A DNA stretch of 64,000 nt. Origin: Olivibacter sp. XZL3. Lineage in GTDB: Bacteria; Bacteroidota; Bacteroidia; Sphingobacteriales; Sphingobacteriaceae. The notes beneath the pieces were generated by a model that searched no databases, was not told the origin of the DNA, and saw nothing but the letters and a program-made list of their open reading frames with translations. Of this stretch, positions 58,531-64,000 are shown piece after piece. The first letter of the stretch is position 1; each line of letters begins with the position of its first letter. Location of the stretch: positions 1 through 64,000 of the forward strand of contig NZ_SBJH01000064.1 of assembly GCF_004368405.1 (NCBI RefSeq), in the 5' to 3' direction. The position numbers and the translations under genes are program-made.

Positions 58531-61500
58531 TTATGCCTCAACCAATTTTGCCTGTAAAACCCGTTTGTATTCTTTCGGGAATACTTTCACAAATAGCTTA
58601 CGCTCATTTTTCCAGTTGCTTAGCATACTCGTTGCAAGCTTACTGTTGGTCAAATTGACATGCCTCTTTAACAAACTAATAATCTGTGTTTCGTCCTCTT
58701 CGTCCAACGGATCCAGATCCACCATCTCCAGGTTACAGCGATCTTTAAAGGTACCGTTGATGTCGTACACCCAGGCGATACCGCCGCTCATACCCGCTGC
58801 GAAATTACGACCGGTTTCACCCAATATTAGGGCCCGCCCGCCGGTCATGTATTCACAGCCGTGATCACCGACGCCTTCGACAACTGTTGTGGCGCCTGAA
58901 TTCCGTACCGCAAAACGTTCTCCCGCCTGTCCACATACAAACAGATGTCCGGACGTCGCACCATAAAGTGCCACATTACCGATAATAATATTTTCGTGCG
59001 GAACCAGTTGACTGTCAGTCGCCGGATAAATCGCTAACTGCGCACCCGACAAGCCCTTGCCTACATAGTCGTTCGCCTCGCCTTCCAACTCAAACGAGAG
59101 CCCTTTTGCGGCGAAAGCTCCAAAGCTCTGTCCTGCAGATCCAACGAACTTGAAGTTGATCGTGTTATCAGGCAGACCCTCCGATCCATATATTTTGGAA
59201 ACTTCATTGGATAATAGCGTCCCGATGGTACGATCTGTATTTTTTACATTGAAGGTACCAAATACCGGTGTTTTGCTTTCCAGTGCTTTAGCAGCTTGTT
59301 TTAGCATTCCCCAATCTAAAATCATGTCCATACCATGATCTTGCAACTCGGTTTGGTATAAGCTTTTGCCTGATGGGTTTTGCGGCGCATATAAAATACC
59401 CGACAGATCTAGCTTATTAACCTTCCAATGATCGATATCTTCACGAACCTTTAAGAATTGAGCTCTGCCAACCATGTCGTTGATCGTTTTAAAGCCCAAG
59501 CTTGCCATAATCTCGCGCAACTCTTCTGCCAAGAATTTAAACAGGTTCACAATATCTTCCGGTTTTCCCGTAAACAGCTTACGCAGTTCAGGATCTTGTG
59601 TAGCAACCCCAACCGGACAAGTATTCAGGTGACATTTACGCATCATGATACATCCGCCAGCCACCAAGGCAGCGGTTGCCACGCCCCATTCTTCGGCTCC
59701 CAGCAAAGCGGCGATGGCCAAATCTCTTCCAGTTTTAAGCTGACCGTCGGTCTGCAACACAACGCGGCTACGAAGTTGGTTCTTCACCAAGGTCTGTTGA
59801 GCCTCAGCTAAACCGAGCTCCCATGGTAGTCCGGCATGTTTGATAGAGCTGATCGGAGAAGCACCCGTTCCGCCGTCATAACCGGCAATCAGGATTACGT
59901 CGGCGTGCGCCTTTGCTACACCGGCAGCAATAGTACCTACACCCGCTTTTGACACCAACTTCACATTGATACGGGCGGCGCGGTTTGCATTCTTCAAATC
60001 GAAAATCAGTTGCTTTAAATCTTCAATTGAATAAATATCGTGATGTGGCGGAGGCGATATCAGTCCGACACCTGGCGTAGCGTGCCGTACCCTTGCAATC
60101 CACTCGTCCACCTTATGTCCGGGCAATTGTCCGCCTTCCCCCGGCTTGGCACCTTGTGCCATTTTTATCTGTAATTCATCGGCCTGCGTTAGGTAGTTCG
60201 ACGTTACACCGAAACGCGCAGAAGCAATCTGTTTAATGGCCGAGCGCATGGAGTCGCCGTTAGGCAAAGGCTTAAACCTGATCTCATCTTCGCCCCCTTC
60301 TCCGGTATTGCTCTTTCCGCCTATTCTGTTCATAGCGATAGCTAATGTACTGTGGGCCTCATGAGAAATCGAGCCAAAAGACATTGCACCTGTGGCAAAG
60401 CGCTTCATGATACTTTCTGCGGGTTCCACTTCCTCTAAAGGAATCGGTGCGCGGTGCTTTGCAAAATCAAAAAGTCCACGCAACGTGTACATGCGCTCTT
60501 TTTGGTTATTAATATGCGCTGCATATTGTTTATAAATTTCGTAATTGCCCGTTCTACAAGCCTGTTGCAGCAAATGAACGGTAGTGGGGTTAAACAAATG
60601 CGCCTCGCCTCTTCTACGCCATGCATAAATTCCGCCTTCCGGTAAGAGATTGGTCTTCTTCTCAATATGGAAACCACGATTATGTTTACTTAGTACTTCG
60701 CGGGCTATATCATCCAATCCCAACCCACCGATACGGGATACCGCACCGCAGAAGTATCTGTCGACAACGTCTTTATGTATTCCCAGCACTTCAAAGATCT
60801 GAGCGCCATTGTAAGATTGCAAAGTAGATATTCCCATTTTAGAGAATATTTTTAACAATCCGTTGCAAACAGCCTTTACGTAATTCTTCGAAAGTTCGGG
60901 CCAGGTGAGTTGCGTTTCTATCACGCCTTCTTCCTTAAGCGTGCGTATGGACGCAAGTGCCATGTAAGGATTAATAGCGGTAGCTCCGAAAGCTAACAGA
61001 CAGGCAAAGTGGTGAACTTCCCAAACGTCGCCTGCTTCAACAACTAAACCAACTGCGCCGCGATAACCCGTCTTTATTAAATGGTGATGTACAGCCGATA
61101 CTGCCAACAGCGAAGGAATTGCCGCGTGCTGCGAATCGATCGCTCTATCAGACAATATCAACACCTCGAAACCGTCGCGAACAGCATCTTCCGCGTAGCG
61201 GCATAGGCGCGCTAAACCTTCCTCCAAAGATCCTTCCTTGCCGTCGGCTTTAAAATAAGTTTGTAAAGTCTTTGCTTGAAAAATCCCTGTATCGATACTT
61301 CTCAGTTTCTCTAAGTCTCTACTCGTCACAATAGGGTGTTCCAGGGCTACGCAATAACAATGCATCTTATCCTCATCCAGAATATTTCCCGAGTTACCAA
61401 TGAAGGTAGACAAGCTCATCACCAACCGCTCACGAATCGGATCGATTGGCGGATTCGTAACTTGGGCAAAGTATTGTTTAAAGTAGCTGCTCAAATGTTG

Positions 61501-63045
61501 CGGATGTTCGGAAAGTACCGCTAATGGAACATCTGTTCCCATCGAGCCAACCGGCTCTTTGCCATCCAAGGCCATTGGAATCAGGATTCCTTCTACGTCT
61601 TCCCGCGAATAGCCGAATATTTGCTGGTACTTGAATACCGACTCTTTCGAAAGATAGGTAAAAGTAACGCGAGGATCCGCCAAGTCCTTAATATGGATTT
61701 TGTATTTATCAAGCCATTCCCCATACGGCTGTTTGGTCGCAAGTTCATGCTTGATATCAGCGTCGCTTAAGATCTCGCCTTTCTCCATGTCAACCAAAAA
61801 AATCTTTCCGGGTTGCTGGCGTCCTTTCGTAATGATTGTACTTTCATCTAAAGGGAGTGCTCCTGCTTCAGAGGCCACTACCACACGATCATCGTTTGTT
61901 ACCGCATAACGGAGTGGTCGCAGTCCGTTACGGTCAAGCGTTGCACCAATGGTTTTTCCGTCTGTAAAACATAGGGCAGCCGGACCGTCCCAAGGCTCCA
62001 TGATAGTGGCATGGTATTCATAAAAAGCTTTGCGCAGTGGATCCATCGAGGTGTTTCCGTCCCAAGCTTCCGGCACCAACATCAAAAGCACATGCGGAAG
62101 CGAGCGTCCGCTATGTAGAAGCAGCTCCACGACGTTATCCAAAGAAGCCGAATCGGACAAACCGGGATCCACCACAGGAAGTAGAATTTCTAATTCTTCG
62201 TCGGAAAAATAAGGCGAAGAAATAGATCTCAACCCGGCATAAAAACGATTTAAGTTTCCGGTGAGTGTATTTATCTCACCATTATGGGCAACAATTCGGA
62301 ATGGCTGCGCCAATTTCCAAGAAGGGAAAGTATTGGTCGAAAAACGGGAATGGACTAACCCGAAAGCAGAAACAACCCGTTCATCTGACAAATCGTTATA
62401 ATAAGAGCGCACCTGATAGGTGGTTAGCTGTCCCTTATAAATCAACGTTTTACTCGACAAGGAAGGCATATAAAACTGTTCCTTGGCTTCGCCTAGCTCC
62501 TCCTTTATTTTTTTTACCAGCAGCCTGCGCAGTACAAATAACTTACGGTCAAAATCCTCTGTATTGCGAATCTCTTTCGGGCGCTCTACAAAAAATTGAA
62601 TGATGTTCGGTTCGGCACTTAAAGCGGTCACCCCAACGCCTTCCGAGTTCACCGGCACCTCTCGGATACCCAAAAAGTTAAGCTTGAGCTGTTCACAAGA
62701 TTCTTTAATCAACTTTCTACATTGCTCGTTAAGCGACTCATCTTTAGGTAAAAAGGTCATTCCTACCCCGTAGTAACCCGGTTCTCCCAGTCTTATATCC
62801 AGCTTACTACATTCTTCCCAAAGAAATTCGTGCGGTATTTGAATCATGATACCGGCTCCATCGCCGCTCTCTTCATCGCAACCACAGGCCCCTCTGTGTT
62901 CCATGTTCTCCAACATTGTCAACGCGTCTTGAACTTGACGATGACTTTTTAACCCCTTTAAATGAGCCACGAACCCCACACCGCACGCATCATGCTCAAA
63001 ATCAGGACGATACAATCCCTGTTCTACCATATCTTCAACTGTCAT
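58531..63045 (-). CDS. gltB: Glutamate synthase, large (alpha) subunit
   Basis: A 1504-residue enzyme of normal length. The class II glutamine amidotransferase domain has its catalytic Cys21 (FEHDACGVGF), exposed after removal of a short propeptide. The central domain follows, then the FMN-binding synthase barrel (EGGEDEIRFKPL, AQGAKPGEGGQLPGHKV, AGYDGGTGASPISSIKHAG), the 3Fe-4S motif in CIMMRKCHLNTCPVG, and a C-terminal GxGxG domain (GANATTVVEGVGDHGCEYMTGG-like, seen as VEGVGDHGCEYMTGG). Ammonia from glutamine is channelled to 2-oxoglutarate. It is the first gene of gltBD. Confidence 0.97.
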   Translation of the reverse strand: MTVEDMVEQGLYRPDFEHDACGVGFVAHLKGLKSHRQVQDALTMLENMEHRGACGCDEESGDGAGIMIQIPHEFLWEECSKLDIRLGEPGYYGVGMTFLPKDESLNEQCRKLIKESCEQLKLNFLGIREVPVNSEGVGVTALSAEPNIIQFFVERPKEIRNTEDFDRKLFVLRRLLVKKIKEELGEAKEQFYMPSLSSKTLIYKGQLTTYQVRSYYNDLSDERVVSAFGLVHSRFSTNTFPSWKLAQPFRIVAHNGEINTLTGNLNRFYAGLRSISSPYFSDEELEILLPVVDPGLSDSASLDNVVELLLHSGRSLPHVLLMLVPEAWDGNTSMDPLRKAFYEYHATIMEPWDGPAALCFTDGKTIGATLDRNGLRPLRYAVTNDDRVVVASEAGALPLDESTIITKGRQQPGKIFLVDMEKGEILSDADIKHELATKQPYGEWLDKYKIHIKDLADPRVTFTYLSKESVFKYQQIFGYSREDVEGILIPMALDGKEPVGSMGTDVPLAVLSEHPQHLSSYFKQYFAQVTNPPIDPIRERLVMSLSTFIGNSGNILDEDKMHCYCVALEHPIVTSRDLEKLRSIDTGIFQAKTLQTYFKADGKEGSLEEGLARLCRYAEDAVRDGFEVLILSDRAIDSQHAAIPSLLAVSAVHHHLIKTGYRGAVGLVVEAGDVWEVHHFACLLAFGATAINPYMALASIRTLKEEGVIETQLTWPELSKNYVKAVCNGLLKIFSKMGISTLQSYNGAQIFEVLGIHKDVVDRYFCGAVSRIGGLGLDDIAREVLSKHNRGFHIEKKTNLLPEGGIYAWRRRGEAHLFNPTTVHLLQQACRTGNYEIYKQYAAHINNQKERMYTLRGLFDFAKHRAPIPLEEVEPAESIMKRFATGAMSFGSISHEAHSTLAIAMNRIGGKSNTGEGGEDEIRFKPLPNGDSMRSAIKQIASARFGVTSNYLTQADELQIKMAQGAKPGEGGQLPGHKVDEWIARVRHATPGVGLISPPPHHDIYSIEDLKQLIFDLKNANRAARINVKLVSKAGVGTIAAGVAKAHADVILIAGYDGGTGASPISSIKHAGLPWELGLAEAQQTLVKNQLRSRVVLQTDGQLKTGRDLAIAALLGAEEWGVATAALVAGGCIMMRKCHLNTCPVGVATQDPELRKLFTGKPEDIVNLFKFLAEELREIMASLGFKTINDMVGRAQFLKVREDIDHWKVNKLDLSGILYAPQNPSGKSLYQTELQDHGMDMILDWGMLKQAAKALESKTPVFGTFNVKNTDRTIGTLLSNEVSKIYGSEGLPDNTINFKFVGSAGQSFGAFAAKGLSFELEGEANDYVGKGLSGAQLAIYPATDSQLVPHENIIIGNVALYGATSGHLFVCGQAGERFAVRNSGATTVVEGVGDHGCEYMTGGRALILGETGRNFAAGMSGGIAWVYDINGTFKDRCNLEMVDLDPLDEEDETQIISLLKRHVNLTNSKLATSMLSNWKNERKLFVKVFPKEYKRVLQAKLVEA

Positions 63046-63290
63046 TGTTATTGCTTAGTTTAAATAGATTGCTAAAATAACATTAATATTCGACAATATT
63101 AAATTTTTATTACAGTTTATACCTAAAAGTTGACGAAATATCTAGAATAACAGCAGATACTTAAGAAAATCGCAAACGCTTTGGTTAAGCCACTAACACC
63201 TCGGTGATGAGTACGTAAAAAAAAACGACCTGATCTCCAGCAACCTAGCACTATTTATAAAAAAAGAGCAAGCGAATTAAGTTTTTTTCC

Positions 63291-63298
63291 TATTTTTG
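63291..63298 (+). promoter_or_regulatory. -7 element of the SRP RNA gene
   Basis: TATTTTTG followed by C lies a few nt before the predicted 5' end of the RNA. No clear -33 TTTG is seen at the usual distance. Confidence 0.5.
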
Positions 63299-63302
63299 CG
63301 GT

Positions 63303-63402
63303 GGGTAAGTCTTTTACGACCAGCTCCCTTGAACTCCCCCAGGGTGGGAACACAGCAAGGGTAAAAGGTTGAGCGGTGCGATAAAAGGGGCTTGCCCTTT
63401 TT
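63303..63402 (+). ncRNA. ffs: Signal recognition particle RNA, small bacterial type
   Basis: A single long hairpin of about 100 nt. The end helix pairs GGGTAAGT near 63304 with GCTTGCCC near 63395, allowing G-U pairs. The middle pairs TTTTACGACC with GGTTGAGCGG-type sequence loosely. The apical helix VIII region holds CTCCCCCAGG followed by a GGGAAC loop and ACAGCAAGGG, the SRP54 (Ffh)-binding motif with symmetric and asymmetric internal loops. It is followed by a T7 tract. Ends are approximate. It guides ribosomes making membrane proteins to the translocon. Confidence 0.85.
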
Positions 63403-63411
63403 TTATTTCCT
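63395..63411 (+). terminator. T-tract terminator of the SRP RNA
   Basis: The closing SRP helix is followed directly by TTTTTTT. The RNA's own end helix therefore serves as the terminator stem. Confidence 0.55.
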
Positions 63412-63449
63412 TTTTACACGCACCTGTCACTACAGTTGCAAATATTGGT

Positions 63450-63457
63450 TACTTTTG
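63450..63457 (+). promoter_or_regulatory. -7 element of the transaldolase gene
   Basis: TACTTTTG fits TAnnTTTG and lies 35 nt before the ATG at 63493. A -33 box at the proper distance is not evident. Confidence 0.4.
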
Positions 63458-63492
63458 TTGCAATCAAAACCAAGTTTTAACAAAAATATCTT

Positions 63493-64000
63493 ATGAAATT
63501 TTTTATAGATACCGCAAATCTTCAGCAAATAAAAGAAGCACAAGATTTAGGGGTTTTAGACGGCGTTACGACCAATCCCAGCTTAATGGCCAAAGAAGGC
63601 ATTAGCGGAGAAAAAAATGTAATCAATCACTACAAGGCTATTTGCGCTATTGTGGACGGTGACGTGAGCGCAGAAGTTATCAGTACGGACTACGAAAACA
63701 TTATTAAAGAAGGCTTGGAGCTGGCAAAGCTAGATGATAAGATCGTCGTTAAAGTTCCAATGATCAAAGAGGGCGTAAAGGCCATCAAATACTTCAGCAG
63801 CGAAGGTATCAAAACGAACTGTACGCTTGTTTTCTCTGCAGGCCAGGCCTTGTTGGCCGCAAAAGCGGGTGCTACCTACGTTTCTCCATTCATTGGTCGA
63901 CTAGACGATATTTCTACCGACGGTTTAAGTCTGATCGAGGATATCCGTTTAATCTACGACAACTATGGCTACGAAACACAAATTTTAGCTGCCTCCGTAC
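63493..64000 (+). CDS. Transaldolase / fructose-6-phosphate aldolase (3' end beyond window)
   Basis: The first 169 codons of a short-type transaldolase (TalB-subfamily fsa/tal of about 215-220 residues), running off the right edge. It starts [20 protein letters not shown], with [13 protein letters not shown], and [10 protein letters not shown], in which K is the Schiff-base lysine. [32 protein letters not shown] is also conserved (seen as [15 protein letters not shown] and [10 protein letters not shown]). It acts in the pentose phosphate pathway, moving dihydroxyacetone units, or as an F6P aldolase. It follows the SRP RNA by about 90 nt. Confidence 0.95.
   Translation, partial: MKFFIDTANLQQIKEAQDLGVLDGVTTNPSLMAKEGISGEKNVINHYKAICAIVDGDVSAEVISTDYENIIKEGLELAKLDDKIVVKVPMIKEGVKAIKYFSSEGIKTNCTLVFSAGQALLAAKAGATYVSPFIGRLDDISTDGLSLIEDIRLIYDNYGYETQILAASV

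Noticed and set aside
62265-62603. Plus-strand 112-codon frame inside gltB
   Set aside because: It is antisense to a highly conserved part of glutamate synthase, and its translation shows no domain.
1-64000. CRISPR array, prophage, plasmid origin or integrated conjugative element
   Set aside because: No regularly spaced repeats, phage structural genes, integrase, attachment-site duplication beside the tRNA, or replication genes are visible.

Overview
The window is chromosomal DNA from a member of the Bacteroidota, most likely Sphingobacteriaceae (Sphingobacterium/Pedobacter relatives). Supporting signs are the TAnnTTTG-type -7 promoter elements (for example TATTTTTGC ahead of tRNA-Cys, the SRP RNA and a response regulator), TamL in place of TamA, FtsX permeases ending in LRNE, TonB receptors with an N-terminal carboxypeptidase-regulatory domain, weak Shine-Dalgarno use, and a sulfite reductase carrying a C-terminal HEPN domain.

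Two domains of very different character meet near 41.5 kb. Positions 1-41.4 kb are an accessory, decaying region. It is a mosaic of small oxidoreductases, each beside a one-component regulator (AraC, HxlR three times, GlxA, Rrf2, LysR), plus a class A beta-lactamase, a sulfatase, a three-subunit molybdenum aldehyde/xanthine-type dehydrogenase, and a TonB siderophore receptor with a PepSY membrane protein. Between and inside these lie many broken genes: an FtsX tail, one RhuM-family gene and two RhuM relics, a frameshifted Rpn-type nuclease, a TonB receptor tail, a metallopeptidase-like gene with an in-frame TAG, an HxlR gene with a T-tract shift, an NAD(P)H-oxidoreductase relic, a flavin monooxygenase with an in-frame TAG, frameshifted SRPBCC, NTF2-like and DUF3095 genes, a cytochrome P460-like tail, a LysR gene with an in-frame TGA, and a flavoprotein stub.

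Positions 41.6-64 kb are orderly core genome with no visible lesion: a small membrane protein, response regulator plus DNA polymerase IV, an outer-membrane beta-barrel protein, a complete assimilatory sulfate-reduction operon on the minus strand (sulfite reductase-HEPN, cobA, a siroheme-dehydrogenase/TSUP-permease fusion, cysH, cysD, cysN), TamL diverging from an RNA methyltransferase, tRNA-Cys with a conserved 59-aa ORF, a second SPOUT methyltransferase, glutamate synthase (gltD, gltB), SRP RNA, and the start of a transaldolase gene cut by the window edge.

In the sulfate operon, sulfate or sulfite is probably imported by the TSUP half of the fusion, activated by CysDN, reduced to sulfite by CysH and to sulfide by the siroheme enzyme. 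CobA and the dehydrogenase half of the fusion make the siroheme for that last step. Regulatory DNA visible in the window includes a perfect 15-bp inverted repeat ahead of the siderophore receptor, paired palindromes in an HxlR/LLM divergent promoter, GTAC palindromes at another HxlR/SDR divergent promoter, and TTAGCTAA boxes ahead of the molybdenum dehydrogenase operon.
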